The position numbers and the translations under genes are program-made. From NCBI RefSeq assembly GCF_915403165.1, contig NZ_OU659204.1:2666001-2730000 (forward strand): 64,000 nt of DNA, read 5' to 3'. The notes under the pieces were generated by a model. It saw nothing but the letters and a program-made list of their open reading frames with translations. It did not search any database and had not been told where the DNA came from. This DNA is from Providencia alcalifaciens. Lineage in GTDB: Bacteria; Pseudomonadota; Gammaproteobacteria; Enterobacterales; Enterobacteriaceae. This document shows positions 9,417 through 19,198 of the stretch, piece after piece; position 1 is the first letter of the stretch, and each line of letters begins with the position of its first letter.

Positions 9417-10238
9417 ATGAAACAATGGCTTCTAATGGTAATCACGCTGGCAACCTCGTTGGTTGCCCATGGCGCTGACCGTTTAGTGACACTCGGTGGC
9501 GATGTGACTGAAATTGTCTATGCGCTCGGTGCACAAGATAGTCTGGTTGGGCGCGACAGTAGCAGTTTACATCCAGAGCAAGCGACTAAGCTGCCCGATG
9601 TCGGCTATATGCGAATGCTCAATGCAGAAGGAGTTCTCTCTTTGCGTCCGACGCTGGTGCTTGCTAGTGAGCTTTCCCGACCTTCAATTGCATTAACCCA
9701 AATAGAAAAAAGTGGCGTTAAAGTGATTAAAGTTACAGGAGAGCCGAAATTAGAAGCCATTCCTGAGAAAATCACCACTATCGCACAGGCAGTGGGACTA
9801 CCCGAAAAAGGGAAAACATTAGTCGAACAATTTAATGCCGAGCTACTCGCTGTACCCACCAGCCCGATTAATAAAAAAGTAGTCTTTTTAATGAGCCATG
9901 GCGGGATACAACCGATGGCTGCGGGGCAAAAAACAGCAGCCGATAGCATGATCAAGGCTGTTGGTGCACAAAATGCAATGCATAACTTCTCCAGTTATCG
10001 CCCACTATCCCAAGAGGGGTTGATATACAGTCAGCCTGACCTCATTGTGGTTTCTGAGCAAGGTGTAAAATCCTTAGGTGGCGTTGACAAAGTTTGGGAA
10101 TTACCGGGGTTAGCACTCACTCCGGCAGGAAAAAATCGCGCTCTTTTAGTCGTGGATGATACTGGAATGCTGAGCTTCAGCTTAGGTACGCCCAAAGTCA
10201 TGCAGCAGTTAAGAGAGGCGTTAGAAAAAAGCGAATGA
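9417..10238 (+). CDS. hemT: Periplasmic hemin-binding protein HemT
   Basis: A 273-residue class III solute-binding protein with a signal peptide ending near residue 21 (VAHGADRLV) and two lobes. The N-terminal lobe has the LGGDVTEIVYALGA motif of heme-binding HmuT/HemT proteins, followed by VGRDSSS and a DVGYMR segment carrying the expected tyrosine ligand. It delivers heme to HemUV. I use the ATG at 9417 rather than the TTG two codons earlier. Its stop overlaps the hemU start by 4 bp, indicating translational coupling. Confidence 0.9.
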   Translation: MKQWLLMVITLATSLVAHGADRLVTLGGDVTEIVYALGAQDSLVGRDSSSLHPEQATKLPDVGYMRMLNAEGVLSLRPTLVLASELSRPSIALTQIEKSGVKVIKVTGEPKLEAIPEKITTIAQAVGLPEKGKTLVEQFNAELLAVPTSPINKKVVFLMSHGGIQPMAAGQKTAADSMIKAVGAQNAMHNFSSYRPLSQEGLIYSQPDLIVVSEQGVKSLGGVDKVWELPGLALTPAGKNRALLVVDDTGMLSFSLGTPKVMQQLREALEKSE

Positions 10239-11236
10239 GCCGTTTTAAGCACCCTTTATTTAAAATTTTGATGTTATTGGTGCTACTGGGGGCAGTCACT
10301 GTGGCTGCCTCCACCGCTGGCGCAATTCACTTACCTTTAAAAGCACTTTGGTTCGCACCATCAACCGACCCCGACTGGCAAATTTGGCTCACCATTCGTC
10401 TACCAAGAGTGTTGCTCGCCATTTTAGTGGGGCTGGCTTTAGCGGTTTCCGGTGCGATGATGCAAGGGCTATTTCGCAACCCTCTCGCCGACCCAAGTTT
10501 ATTAGGGATCAGCAGTGGTGCCGCATTGTGTGTGGCCGCATTCATCATTTTACCGTTCTCTTTGCCCACATTAATGCTCAATTACGGTCATCTTGGCGCT
10601 GCATTCGTTGGCAGTTTAGCGGTTTCGCTGATCATTTTTAGCCTCAATAAAATGTCTAATGGCAATTTGGCACGGCTGCTATTAGCAGGGATTGCCATCA
10701 ATGCCCTGTGTATGTCGCTAATTGGGGTACTAAGCTATATGAGTAATGACCAACAATTACGCACATTTAGTTTGTGGATGATGGGGTCATTAGGCAATGT
10801 GAATTGGACATCGTTAGCAATTGCCGCCAGCGTGATTATCCCCACTTGCTTGATCTGCTTGTGGCAAGGCAATACGCTGAATATTCTGCAATTAGGGGAT
10901 GAAGACGCCCACTATTTAGGGATAAATGTTGAACGCAGCAAGTTTGTTTTATTATTCCTAAGCGCCTTATTAATTGGCTGCGCCGTTGCCATGAGCGGTG
11001 TGATTGGCTTTATCGGCCTCGTTGTTCCTCACTTAATCCGAATGACATTGGGGCCTGATCATCGTTGGCTTATTCCTGGTTCTGCCATTGTAGGTGCTTG
11101 CTTACTCTTAGTTGCCGATACCCTTGCTCGCACTTTAGCGATTCCCGCAGAAATCCCTGTGGGCTTGTTAACCGGTTTGATTGGCGGCCCTTACTTTTTA
11201 TGGCTAATACTGCGCCAACCTGCAGGAAGGATCTAA
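10235..11236 (+). CDS. hemU: Hemin ABC transporter permease HemU
   Basis: A 333-residue polytopic permease of the BtuC/FecCD family. It has about ten hydrophobic segments, the RLPRVLLAILVGLALAVSGA entry segment, NPLADPSLLGISSGA, and the GVIGFIGLVVPHLIR cytoplasmic motif that contacts the ATPase. It moves heme through the inner membrane. It is coupled to hemT by a 4-bp overlap and followed 3 bp later by hemV. Confidence 0.93.
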   Translation: MSRFKHPLFKILMLLVLLGAVTVAASTAGAIHLPLKALWFAPSTDPDWQIWLTIRLPRVLLAILVGLALAVSGAMMQGLFRNPLADPSLLGISSGAALCVAAFIILPFSLPTLMLNYGHLGAAFVGSLAVSLIIFSLNKMSNGNLARLLLAGIAINALCMSLIGVLSYMSNDQQLRTFSLWMMGSLGNVNWTSLAIAASVIIPTCLICLWQGNTLNILQLGDEDAHYLGINVERSKFVLLFLSALLIGCAVAMSGVIGFIGLVVPHLIRMTLGPDHRWLIPGSAIVGACLLLVADTLARTLAIPAEIPVGLLTGLIGGPYFLWLILRQPAGRI

Positions 11237-11239
11237 CAG

Positions 11240-12019
11240 ATGCCCAATTTACTCGAAGCTAAAAATCTCAGTTATCGAATTAATAACCGAACATTAATCG
11301 ACGATATCAGTTTGTCTATACAGCAAAATCAAATGGTTGTGATTATTGGTCCTAATGGTGCCGGTAAATCCAGTTTACTGAAATTGCTCACAGGCTACAC
11401 ATCTCCCTCTCAAGGTGAGTGCCAGCTAGAAGGTCGCCCATTACCTGAATGGGAGCCTCAAAAGCTAGCTAAAAAACGCGCCGTAATGAAACAGCATAGC
11501 CATTTACAATTTGCTTTCAGTGTTGAGGATGTTGTGGCGATGGGAAGAACGCCTTACGGTTCTGAACATAAGCAGCACGCCATTGATACTGCAATGGAGC
11601 AAACCCATTGCACCCCACTACGCCATCATGATTATCGCCAATTATCCGGTGGTGAACAGCAGCGTGTTCAGCTTGCTCGAGTGTTAGCTCAGTTATGGCA
11701 ACCGGAGCCAACACCAGCCTGTTTATTTCTTGATGAGCCCACTTCAGCCCTTGATTTATACCACCAACAGCACAGTTTACGGCTATTGCATCAGCTTACC
11801 CGTGAAAAACCACTCGGGGTTTGTTGTGTATTGCATGATTTGAACCTCACCGCACTCTATGCCGATAAAGTGTATCTTATTCATCAAGGGAAATTAGTTG
11901 TGGCTGGAACGCCACAAGAAGTATTGACTACCGAGAATTTAACCCAGTGGTATCAAGCTGATTTAGGAGTGCAAACGCATCCAGAAACGGCAACCCCTCA
12001 GGTTTATCTGCGCCATTAA
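11240..12019 (+). CDS. hemV: Hemin ABC transporter ATPase HemV
   Basis: A 259-residue ABC ATPase with Walker A (GPNGAGKSS), the signature [15 protein letters not shown], Walker B ([12 protein letters not shown]) and the switch histidine in CCVLHDLNL. It powers the HemTU importer and is the last gene of the heme operon. The hairpin directly downstream fits the operon end. Confidence 0.93.
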   Translation: MPNLLEAKNLSYRINNRTLIDDISLSIQQNQMVVIIGPNGAGKSSLLKLLTGYTSPSQGECQLEGRPLPEWEPQKLAKKRAVMKQHSHLQFAFSVEDVVAMGRTPYGSEHKQHAIDTAMEQTHCTPLRHHDYRQLSGGEQQRVQLARVLAQLWQPEPTPACLFLDEPTSALDLYHQQHSLRLLHQLTREKPLGVCCVLHDLNLTALYADKVYLIHQGKLVVAGTPQEVLTTENLTQWYQADLGVQTHPETATPQVYLRH

Positions 12020-12026
12020 TAAACAA

Positions 12027-12068
12027 CCGCGGCTTTCATCATGCTCTATCACATCATGAAGACCGCGG
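12027..12068. terminator. Bidirectional hairpin after hemV
   Basis: CCGCGG-led arms at 12027-12043 and 12052-12068 pair imperfectly around an eight-base loop, between the convergent hemV and bestrophin genes. T-richness follows mainly on the minus strand, so it may serve the bestrophin gene better than hemV. Confidence 0.55.
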
Positions 12069-12075
12069 CTTAACA

Positions 12076-12993
12076 TCATAATAAATTGAAGTATTTATTT
12101 GGCTTAGGTGGCATCGGTAGTTGCTTAGCGTCAATCATGTCGAGGGCATTGCGTTCAAGCCCCGTACATAACGCATTCAGTGGCAAGCTGTTGTCTAATA
12201 CATCAAATGGATCTTCCAGTTGTTCCGCTAATGCGTCCCACGCTAAAAACGTATAGGAAACAAATACTGAAACCAAGGGAGTCATGTAATGTAAATCCCC
12301 TACCAGTGCAAACGGCAATAATGTACAAAATAAGTAGACCGTACGTTGCAGGATCAATGTATAAGCGAAGGGGATCGGCGTATTCGAAATACGTTCACAG
12401 CCGCCTAGGACTTCAGATAACCCGTTCACATCTTTATTGATGGACTGAAACAGAACATCACTGATCAGATTGTTATCCCGTAACGCCCCCACACTCAAAC
12501 CAATATGCATAAGAATTCGGCTGGTGGGAAAAGGGCTTTTAATAACATCTAAAAAAACATCTCGCGGCAATAAACGATACAAATCGATATTTGGATTAGT
12601 GCGTCTAAGTTCGTGATTTAAGCTCCAACTAAATGCAATCAGCAGATTAGCAAATGTACGATGCGCTTCAGGATCATTCGGTAATAATCCTTTTATATTT
12701 CTTAAAATATTACGTTGGTTGGTTAATATTGCACCCCAAAGCGTTCTTGCTTCAACTAAACGGCTGTAGCAGGCGTTATTACGGAAGCCCAAAAAGATAG
12801 CTATCGCTATCCCTAATAAGCTAAATGGGGCTATTGTTAGATGTATTCCTAATTGCTCGTACCATTGATAGATTAAAATAGCGACAATGGACATCATAAT
12901 ATTAAGCGATAATCTAAAGGTGATTTTAGACAACACGGAACCGTGCCAGTCGAACAACCTAAAGAACCAGTGTTGATGCGGGCGAATGACCAT
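12076..12993 (-). CDS. Bestrophin-like anion channel (YneE family)
   Basis: A 305-residue inner-membrane protein of the bestrophin/UPF0187 family, like E. coli YneE. N-terminal features are HWFFRLFDWHGSVL and a first helix. The family core FRNNACYSRLVEARTLWGAI is followed by hydrophobic helices near residue 220 and the DPFDVLDNSLPLNALC segment. Bacterial bestrophins are pentameric ion channels, some cation-selective; physiological role in enterobacteria is unclear. No strong Shine-Dalgarno precedes the ATG. A perfect CRP-like palindrome lies 31 bp upstream. Confidence 0.85.
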   Translation of the reverse strand: MVIRPHQHWFFRLFDWHGSVLSKITFRLSLNIMMSIVAILIYQWYEQLGIHLTIAPFSLLGIAIAIFLGFRNNACYSRLVEARTLWGAILTNQRNILRNIKGLLPNDPEAHRTFANLLIAFSWSLNHELRRTNPNIDLYRLLPRDVFLDVIKSPFPTSRILMHIGLSVGALRDNNLISDVLFQSINKDVNGLSEVLGGCERISNTPIPFAYTLILQRTVYLFCTLLPFALVGDLHYMTPLVSVFVSYTFLAWDALAEQLEDPFDVLDNSLPLNALCTGLERNALDMIDAKQLPMPPKPNKYFNLL

Positions 12994-13496
12994 AAATTAA
13001 TAATAATTGAAAGGATAGTTATGTGTGATGATTATCACATAAATTATTTCAGCAATCCATATCTTGATGAGCCCATCCATTTACGCACCTTAAGCTAAAT
13101 AGCTTAGTAATGGACTATTTAATTTTTTATCTATTCTATCTCATATTTATTATTTTCCATTTTTTTAATATTTCAGGTATTGACTCAGGTTGATTTATGA
13201 TTAATTTAATTCAGTCAATACTAGCATTTGAAATACTTATTTAATTCAAAATTAATTTCTGAGTAAATTAAACAATTGATATACAGCAAGCGAATATAAT
13301 CAACTGATTAATTTATGGCTATATTTTGACTAAATATCAGCTAACTAGCGTTTCATTAAGTCAAATCCTTAAGGAACTCTTAATATTAGCAATAATATTA
13401 CCGTTATCATTTAATCAGCATTTAAAAAATGATTAATATAATTCCAATTATAAAAAATTAATAAAATCTTAATTTATTAAGAATGGTTGCTTGTTT
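12994..13496. other. AT-rich divergent intergenic region
   Basis: About 500 bp between the bestrophin and ATP-grasp genes, with very low GC and many TTAAT stretches. Apart from the CRP-type palindrome I see no gene, repeat or terminator. Confidence 0.6.
13024..13039. promoter_or_regulatory. CRP-type operator
   Basis: TGTGATGATTATCACA has both CRP half sites (TGTGA, TCACA) with the correct six-base spacer. It is 31 bp before the bestrophin start codon and about 457 bp before the ATP-grasp gene. So close to the bestrophin start it would more likely repress than activate that gene. Confidence 0.6.
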
Positions 13497-14438
13497 ATGA
13501 AAAAAACAGAATATTTCCTAAAAAAATTCCGCACGCTAATCGTGAGTGACAAAAGTTATCTCACGAACAAATTTATTAAAAAATTAGGGTATTACCCTAA
13601 CTTTAATGCGCCGAAAAGTTTTAATGAAAAAGTGAATTTCCGTATGATCCATGACCGAAATCCACTACATAGTCAATTCGCTGATAAACTCGCAGTGCGC
13701 GATTATGTTACGCAAACCATCGGTCAAGAACATATCGTTCCGATTCTCGCCACTTATCAACATGTGGATGAAATCGATATTGCAAAGCTGCCCCAACGCT
13801 TTGTATTGAAATGCACCCACGACAGCGGCAGCAGTATTATTTGTACCGATAAATCACGGTTTGATTTACAAAAAGCCAAAGATAAGTTGTCATTCCATTT
13901 ACTCAAAAATCTCTATTACATTACTCGTGAACGTCATTATAAAAATATCCCTGCGCATATTATTTGCGAAGAATATATCGATTTGTTTGAGCAGAAAAAG
14001 AGAAAGCTAGTACCCGAAACCTGTCGCATTCATTGCTTCTCGGGTAAACCAGTCTACGCAGAAATCGATTATGCCGACGAAGATGGCACCGAGTTTATCA
14101 ACCTTTATGATACGGAATGGCAATTACAACCTGTGAGTTTTGGTTATCCTCAAATGCTAGAACCGGTCAGTGAGCCAACACAATTTAGGGAGATGCTAAG
14201 ACTGGCTGAAATTTTAGTGACGCCATTTGATTATTGCCGAGCTGACTTTTTAATGGCAGAAAATAAACTCTATTTTAGTGAACTCACCTTCGCACCCAAT
14301 GCGGGACGTACCGTGATCAGCCCACTCTCTTGGGACTTTAAACTTGGGGAGTTATGGGAGCAGAAAATCACAACGCCAAACATGCTTCATTCACGCAAGC
14401 CTGAGCTCGCTATCGCCAACCTCAATAAGAAAAAATAG
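13497..14438 (+). CDS. TupA-like ATP-grasp protein
   Basis: A 313-residue protein resembling the ATP-grasp TupA family found in polysaccharide and surface-polymer loci. Visible features are the opening KLGYYPNFNAPKSFNEKVNF, the LPQRFVLKCTHDSGSSIIC nucleotide-binding region near residue 95, ICEEYIDL, and the C-terminal metal/ATP segment FDYCRADFLMAENKLYFSEL. ATP-grasp enzymes join carboxylates to amines using ATP. No substrate can be deduced and no glycan biosynthesis genes surround it. The ATG at 13497 is chosen over the TTG two codons earlier. Its upstream DNA is markedly AT-rich and a strong terminator follows, so it is a single-gene unit, possibly acquired. Confidence 0.75.
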   Translation: MKKTEYFLKKFRTLIVSDKSYLTNKFIKKLGYYPNFNAPKSFNEKVNFRMIHDRNPLHSQFADKLAVRDYVTQTIGQEHIVPILATYQHVDEIDIAKLPQRFVLKCTHDSGSSIICTDKSRFDLQKAKDKLSFHLLKNLYYITRERHYKNIPAHIICEEYIDLFEQKKRKLVPETCRIHCFSGKPVYAEIDYADEDGTEFINLYDTEWQLQPVSFGYPQMLEPVSEPTQFREMLRLAEILVTPFDYCRADFLMAENKLYFSELTFAPNAGRTVISPLSWDFKLGELWEQKITTPNMLHSRKPELAIANLNKKK

Positions 14439-14443
14439 CCATA

Positions 14444-14480
14444 AAAAAACGCGCTACTCATTCAAGATAGCGCGTTTTTT
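14444..14480. terminator. Bidirectional intrinsic terminator
   Basis: A perfect 13-bp stem (AAAAAACGCGCTA at 14444-14456 with TAGCGCGTTTTTT at 14468-14480) lies between convergent genes. A and T tracts on either side let it work on both strands. Confidence 0.9.
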
Positions 14481-14517
14481 ATTTTCATTGCCAATGGCAG
14501 CTATTTATCAAACCCGG

Positions 14518-15675
14518 TCAGTTTGCCAATACACTTGCCTTACGACGTAAACTTGCAATCAGCATATAAATTGCCGTCACTAACAGCACAATAAAGAAGA
14601 AATTCGTTAACCCGCTATGTTGTTCTGACAAGGTACCCGCCGCAATAGGTCCCATCGCAGAGCCCACGCTATAACTAAATAACATCACTTGGGTCGCTGC
14701 CACAATAAATGACGAATCCAAGTTATCGCACGCTAAAGTAATCGCAATCGGATACAAGGCAAATGATGACATTCCCAGCAGAGCTAGCGCCACAATCATC
14801 GCCACATAGTCTGATGAAATATAAATCATCCCCATCGCGAAAACACCTAACAATGAAACCATGGCTAATAATAAGGTTTTGCTCATCATTACCGACAACT
14901 TACTGATCACTGGCTGTATTAACATGCCACCCAAAATAATGGATGCCATCAAAACGCCAACTTGATCCGTCGTAAAATTATCTTTTTTCAGGGATAGCGG
15001 CATTAACCCATAAATGGTTCCCATCACAATACCGGATACCATACAGCCTATAATGGCTGGCTTACTTAAACGAGTGATCTGCTTAAATGATAATTTTTGA
15101 TGCAAGCCACTTGCCGGCTGCCCTTGGCGTATCAATAAAGGCGGTAAAACTGCCACAAGCAGTAAACCGAGTACCACAATAAAGGGAACAACCCCCTGGG
15201 TGCCAATCACACCAATAGCAAGCTGCCCGAGTGTTGTTCCCCCATATAATGAGGTCATATAGAAACTCAGTCGTTTTGCTCGCTCTTTTGGGTTATCGCC
15301 AATCAATAACCAAGATTCCACCACGACGAAAATCCCTGCCACCGCAATACCCGCAATTAAACGGTTTGGTAGCCAAGCTTCAATAGTCGGTGTCCATGGC
15401 AGTAAAACAACCGTTGCTGCCAACATTAATAGGAAACTAATAAAGGAGAGACGGTGACCAATTTTTGCGATCACAGGCTCAATCATCATTGAGCCAACTA
15501 ATAAACCAATATAGTAGGCACTCGCTAACCAGCCTGCATATTGCGTATCAATGCCAAAGCTACCCATCGATAGCGGGATCAAGCTCATCAGGTAACCTGA
15601 AGCAATAGCAAATAGTGTTAAGCCTGCAACAGGTACAAAGGTATTGTCGCCTTTACGCATTAACATGGTGGACAT
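14518..15675 (-). CDS. MFS transporter, YcaD-like
   Basis: A 385-residue, roughly 12-helix major facilitator. The pattern WLASAYYIGLLVGSM, RLIAGIAVAGIFVVVESWL and the loop NPKERAKRLSFYMTSLYGG match the YcaD-like branch of MFS proteins of unknown substrate. The ATG at 15675 is preferred over the GTG two codons earlier because AGGA lies at a proper distance from it. It converges on the ATP-grasp gene across a shared terminator. Confidence 0.75.
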   Translation of the reverse strand: MSTMLMRKGDNTFVPVAGLTLFAIASGYLMSLIPLSMGSFGIDTQYAGWLASAYYIGLLVGSMMIEPVIAKIGHRLSFISFLLMLAATVVLLPWTPTIEAWLPNRLIAGIAVAGIFVVVESWLLIGDNPKERAKRLSFYMTSLYGGTTLGQLAIGVIGTQGVVPFIVVLGLLLVAVLPPLLIRQGQPASGLHQKLSFKQITRLSKPAIIGCMVSGIVMGTIYGLMPLSLKKDNFTTDQVGVLMASIILGGMLIQPVISKLSVMMSKTLLLAMVSLLGVFAMGMIYISSDYVAMIVALALLGMSSFALYPIAITLACDNLDSSFIVAATQVMLFSYSVGSAMGPIAAGTLSEQHSGLTNFFFIVLLVTAIYMLIASLRRKASVLAN

Positions 15676-16362
15676 TTTCACGTCCTACTCTCCAAAAATA
15701 AGATAAATATTGTGCGCTGCAGACGTCGATACTCACGGTAAAATCATTCATAAAAATGAATATATTTTAGCGACTAGTGCAGTGATGAAATTAAATAGAT
15801 GAGGCCAATTTGAGCGCAATATAGATCTTTCGAGGCGGGAATGACAATGAGAAAAACTAATGATGACTAGTAAATTTATTTATGTGAGAAAAATCACGTT
15901 TTTTTATGCAGTAAAACCCCTTAAAAAACCGCCATAAAAACACACAATCAATTTATTATCAATAAGATAGCCAAGAACATCCAAAATCCCTATCGTTACT
16001 TTTTGAAACAAAATCTCCTACTCCCATTCCCTCTTTCAAAATATATTTATCACTTTTCTTAAAAAGAAATCTATTCAAAACTCATTTTGCTAATTAATTA
16101 GCCTCAAGCTTATTAATATACTTAATTAGTGGTATTCATTATCCACCCCTCCATTTTTATAAATTATTATTATCTTTTTTTAATAATTGTCTTCTAATTG
16201 CCCTCTAATTTCGAGTTGTCTTCTAACTAGTTTTTGCTGTGGCAAGGCGGTAAGCATCAGTTAGCCTGGGGAGCATACATGAGTATGTGACTCAGGTAAC
16301 TTATGCGAAACCAACACCGCCACAGTGAAAACTAGGACGAAGCAACACAGCTACAGTGAAAA
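15676..16362. other. Intergenic region between MFS gene and prpR
   Basis: About 690 bp without a gene. The left 500 bp are AT-rich and featureless apart from likely promoter DNA for the MFS gene. The right end holds the palindromic repeat element described separately. Confidence 0.6.
16227..16336. repeat. 110-bp palindromic intergenic repeat element
   Basis: An imperfect long palindrome. The ends CTAGTTTTTGCTGTGG (16227-16242) and CCACAGTGAAAACTAG (16320-16335) pair at 14 of 16 positions. Inside are GGCGGT/ACCGCC and a CATAC-ATGA-GTATG tip (16274-16287). Size and layout resemble the non-coding MITE-like repeats (ERIC size class) of Enterobacterales, but I cannot assign a family. Confidence 0.75.
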
Positions 16363-16373
16363 CTAGGACAAAG
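16320..16373. repeat. 23-bp direct repeat at the prpR 3' end
   Basis: The 23 bases at 16320-16342 recur at 16351-16373 with two mismatches; the shared core is CAGTGAAAACTAGGAC. The second copy contains the stop codon and last codons of prpR. The first copy is the right end of the palindromic element. Confidence 0.8.
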
Positions 16374-17940
16374 ACAGGCGACGCCATAAAGTCGTTCTAC
16401 TGATTCCTAAATACTCCGCCACCGCCTTACGATCCCCATTAAACCTTGCCATCACTTCCTCTAGCGTCTCGGTTCCTTCCTGAGACTTTGCCGGATTTAC
16501 CTCTGTTCGCCTTTCTGGTGATAGCATCTTGAGCATGTCTGGGTTGATGCTTTTATCTGCATAGGCACTACAATAGAGTGCGACACGCTCCATTAAATTA
16601 CGTAATTCTCGTACATTGCCTGGCCATAAATAGGAAAGAAAAAAGTCTCGACAGCTGAGAAGTTGCTGAACTCTAAAGGCTGGAAGAGGCAGTTGTAATC
16701 CGGCAAAAGCGAGTTTCAATAATCGCTCTGCAAGCGTGAAGATATCCTCGTTACGCTCTGATAATGCGGGAACTTTCATGCGAAGGACACCTAATCGATA
16801 GAAAAGGTCGCCACGGAATCTGCCTTGCGCTACCCATTCATCAAGGTCGCAGTGGGTCGCACAGATCACACGAACGTTAACCTGTAGCGGTCGATAACCC
16901 CCAACTCGTACCACGGAACGTTCTTCCAACACACGCAATAACCGAGTTTGTAACGCTATTGGCATTTCACCAATTTCATCAAGAAAAAGGGTTCCGCCAT
17001 TCGCCAATTCAAACAACCCTGCCCGGCCGCCACGACGTGAACCAGTAAATGCGCCTTCTTCATAGCCAAACAGTTCAGCTTCCAATAATGTTTCAGGAAT
17101 GGCACCACAGTTAACAGCCACAAATGGCATTTGCTGTTTACTGCGTTTTTGCTGATTAAACAAGCTGTATTCGTGATGAATAGCTTGTGCCACCATCTCT
17201 TTTCCCGTGCCACTTTCACCTTGTATTAACACCGTGGCATCTGAACGGGCATACAACATAATGGTTTGACGAACTCGCTCCATTGCAGGTGACAAACCAA
17301 TCAGGTCATTAATCGTGTGTCTAACTTTTGCTGTATTCTGCTGAGGGTAACGTGATTGTTCAGTCACATGGCGGTGGGACATTCTGCTGAGTTCGATAGC
17401 ATCAGAAAAGGCTTGTCGAATGGTCTGTGTGGAGTAGATAAAAATCCCTGCCATCCCCATTTCTTCAGCGAGATCTGTAATTAATCCCGCCCCCACAACG
17501 ACGCTTATCCCCATGGCTTTTAGTGCTTTAAGTTGCGCTCGAGCATCTTCGGCGGTGACATAACTGCGCTGTTCAATCTGTAATCCAAAACTATGTTGAA
17601 ACTGCTCTAACGCAGGGATAATTTTTTGATAACTAATAATGCCGACTTTATCGCTAATTTCTCGCGCTTTCGCTAATGCTTGCATCACATCAAAGCCGTT
17701 AATATTCACAATAATAACAGGAACCGAAACATGACTTTTTAAATAAGCCCCATTGGAGCCTGCACTGATAATCGCGTCACAGTGCCCTTCTTTTAAACGG
17801 CGTCGAACTTCTTCCGCAGCGTGCTCGAAACCCATATTCAGTGGAGTGATGTCTGCTTGTGCACTAAATTCAGGGCTAATATCACGAAACAGCGTGTAAA
17901 GACGAGACACTGATACCGTCCAAATAACGGGTTTTTCCAT
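16363..17940 (-). CDS. prpR: Sigma-54-dependent propionate regulator PrpR
   Basis: A 525-residue activator in three parts. The N-terminal PrpR sensor domain (about 1-200) senses 2-methylcitrate in homologues. The AAA+ sigma-54 interaction domain has Walker A GESGTGKE, the GAFTG loop and LFLDEIGEM. The C-terminal Fis-type HTH ends [20 protein letters not shown]. The start at 17940 is supported by a GGAGGAG ribosome site; an in-frame start 16 codons upstream would absorb that site and is rejected. It is divergent from prpBCD. The final residues and stop lie in a short direct repeat linked to the palindromic element. Confidence 0.93.
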   Translation of the reverse strand: MEKPVIWTVSVSRLYTLFRDISPEFSAQADITPLNMGFEHAAEEVRRRLKEGHCDAIISAGSNGAYLKSHVSVPVIIVNINGFDVMQALAKAREISDKVGIISYQKIIPALEQFQHSFGLQIEQRSYVTAEDARAQLKALKAMGISVVVGAGLITDLAEEMGMAGIFIYSTQTIRQAFSDAIELSRMSHRHVTEQSRYPQQNTAKVRHTINDLIGLSPAMERVRQTIMLYARSDATVLIQGESGTGKEMVAQAIHHEYSLFNQQKRSKQQMPFVAVNCGAIPETLLEAELFGYEEGAFTGSRRGGRAGLFELANGGTLFLDEIGEMPIALQTRLLRVLEERSVVRVGGYRPLQVNVRVICATHCDLDEWVAQGRFRGDLFYRLGVLRMKVPALSERNEDIFTLAERLLKLAFAGLQLPLPAFRVQQLLSCRDFFLSYLWPGNVRELRNLMERVALYCSAYADKSINPDMLKMLSPERRTEVNPAKSQEGTETLEEVMARFNGDRKAVAEYLGISRTTLWRRLSLS

Positions 17941-18003
17941 TGTTATTCTCCTCCGCCGGGTTTGCTCTGTTCTGGGTTTGCTTCGCACTTTGATGTTTCA
18001 TTT

Positions 18004-18019
18004 TTGTTTCATGAAACAA
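18004..18019. promoter_or_regulatory. Palindromic operator, probable PrpR site
   Basis: TTGTTTCATGAAACAA is a perfect 16-bp palindrome between prpR and prpB. Extra half sites flank it: TGTTTCA at 17994-18000 and TGAAACG at 18033-18039. Position about 130-150 bp upstream of the sigma-54 promoter fits an enhancer-type PrpR site. Confidence 0.7.
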
Positions 18020-18145
18020 TATATCGATTCAATGAAACGTTCTAACCAATTAGTTAAAAAGTGGCTTTCTTGTCACATAAAAATAAAGGTTTTTATCTTA
18101 TTGATATTTAAGATCTAATAACAATTTTTGTTTTTCCTTCCAGAC

Positions 18146-18160
18146 TGGCACATCAATTGC
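18146..18160 (+). promoter_or_regulatory. Sigma-54 promoter of prpBCD
   Basis: TGGCACATCAATTGC matches the -24/-12 consensus TGGCAC-N5-TTGC exactly, with GG and GC ten bases apart. It is 77 bp before the prpB start, and the sigma-54 activator PrpR is encoded next door. Confidence 0.92.
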
Positions 18161-18236
18161 TATCTAACTATATTAAGTAAAAGTCATATCGTTAATAACA
18201 GTCATTTACAACTGATTAACCAACTCTGAGGTGTTT

Positions 18237-19127
18237 ATGTCTAGCCGTTCTGCAGGTCAAAAATTTCGAGAGGCCGTTAACAGCGAATCCCCTCTTCAAT
18301 TGGTCGGCACTATCAATGCAAACCATGCACTCCTAGCTCAACAAGCTGGCTATAAAGCCATTTACTTGTCTGGCGGCGGCGTTGCTGCTGGCTCATTAGG
18401 GATCCCCGATTTAGGCATTTCTACGCTGGATGATGTGTTGATTGATATTCGTCGAATTACTGATGTCTGTGACTTACCGTTAATGGTGGATGCGGATATT
18501 GGCTTTGGCCCTTCCGCATTTAACGTAGCCCGTACCGTCAAATCGATGGCGAAAGCAGGTGCTGCGGGGCTGCATTTGGAAGACCAAGTCGGTGCAAAAC
18601 GTTGTGGACATCGCCCTAATAAAGAAATTGTATCTACGCAAGAGATGGTTGACCGAATCAAAGCCGCAGTTGATGCCAGAACAGATGAAAATTTTGTCAT
18701 TATGGCACGAACTGATGCGCTGGCCGTTGAAGGGCTTGAGGCCGCTTTAGAGCGAGCAAGTGCTTACATCGAAGCGGGTGCCGATATGCTGTTTCCCGAA
18801 GCAATTACTGAGTTAGGGATGTATCAGCAATTTACTCGTCATACGCAAGTACCTGTATTAGCTAACTTAACTGAGTTTGGTCAAACTCCGTTATTTACTT
18901 TGGATGAGCTACGGAGTGTTGGCATCGCTATTGCCCTGTACCCACTCTCCGCTTTTCGCGCCATGAACAAAGCCGCTGAACAGGTGTATACCACTTTGCG
19001 TCAGCAAGGTACCCAGAAAAATGTCGTGTCACTTATGCAGACCCGTGAAGAACTCTATAAATCCATTAATTACTATCAGTATGAAGAAAAGCTGGATGCG
19101 TTATTTTCACAGAATAAAAAACGTTAA
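18237..19127 (+). CDS. prpB: Methylisocitrate lyase PrpB
   Basis: A 296-residue lyase of the isocitrate lyase/PEP mutase superfamily, the same length as the E. coli enzyme. The catalytic KRCGH loop is present ([11 protein letters not shown]), as are the metal-binding DADIGFG and EDQ segments. It splits 2-methylisocitrate into pyruvate and succinate, the last step of the 2-methylcitrate cycle. The ATG at 18237 is preceded by GAGG with five bases spacing. It is the first gene of the sigma-54-driven prpBCD unit. Confidence 0.95.
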   Translation: MSSRSAGQKFREAVNSESPLQLVGTINANHALLAQQAGYKAIYLSGGGVAAGSLGIPDLGISTLDDVLIDIRRITDVCDLPLMVDADIGFGPSAFNVARTVKSMAKAGAAGLHLEDQVGAKRCGHRPNKEIVSTQEMVDRIKAAVDARTDENFVIMARTDALAVEGLEAALERASAYIEAGADMLFPEAITELGMYQQFTRHTQVPVLANLTEFGQTPLFTLDELRSVGIAIALYPLSAFRAMNKAAEQVYTTLRQQGTQKNVVSLMQTREELYKSINYYQYEEKLDALFSQNKKR

Positions 19128-19198
19128 TCCCTTTTCTAGCACCACATAAACCATCAATAGAGCAAGTTGTAATCTCTTCTGCCCCCTACAAGGAATCA

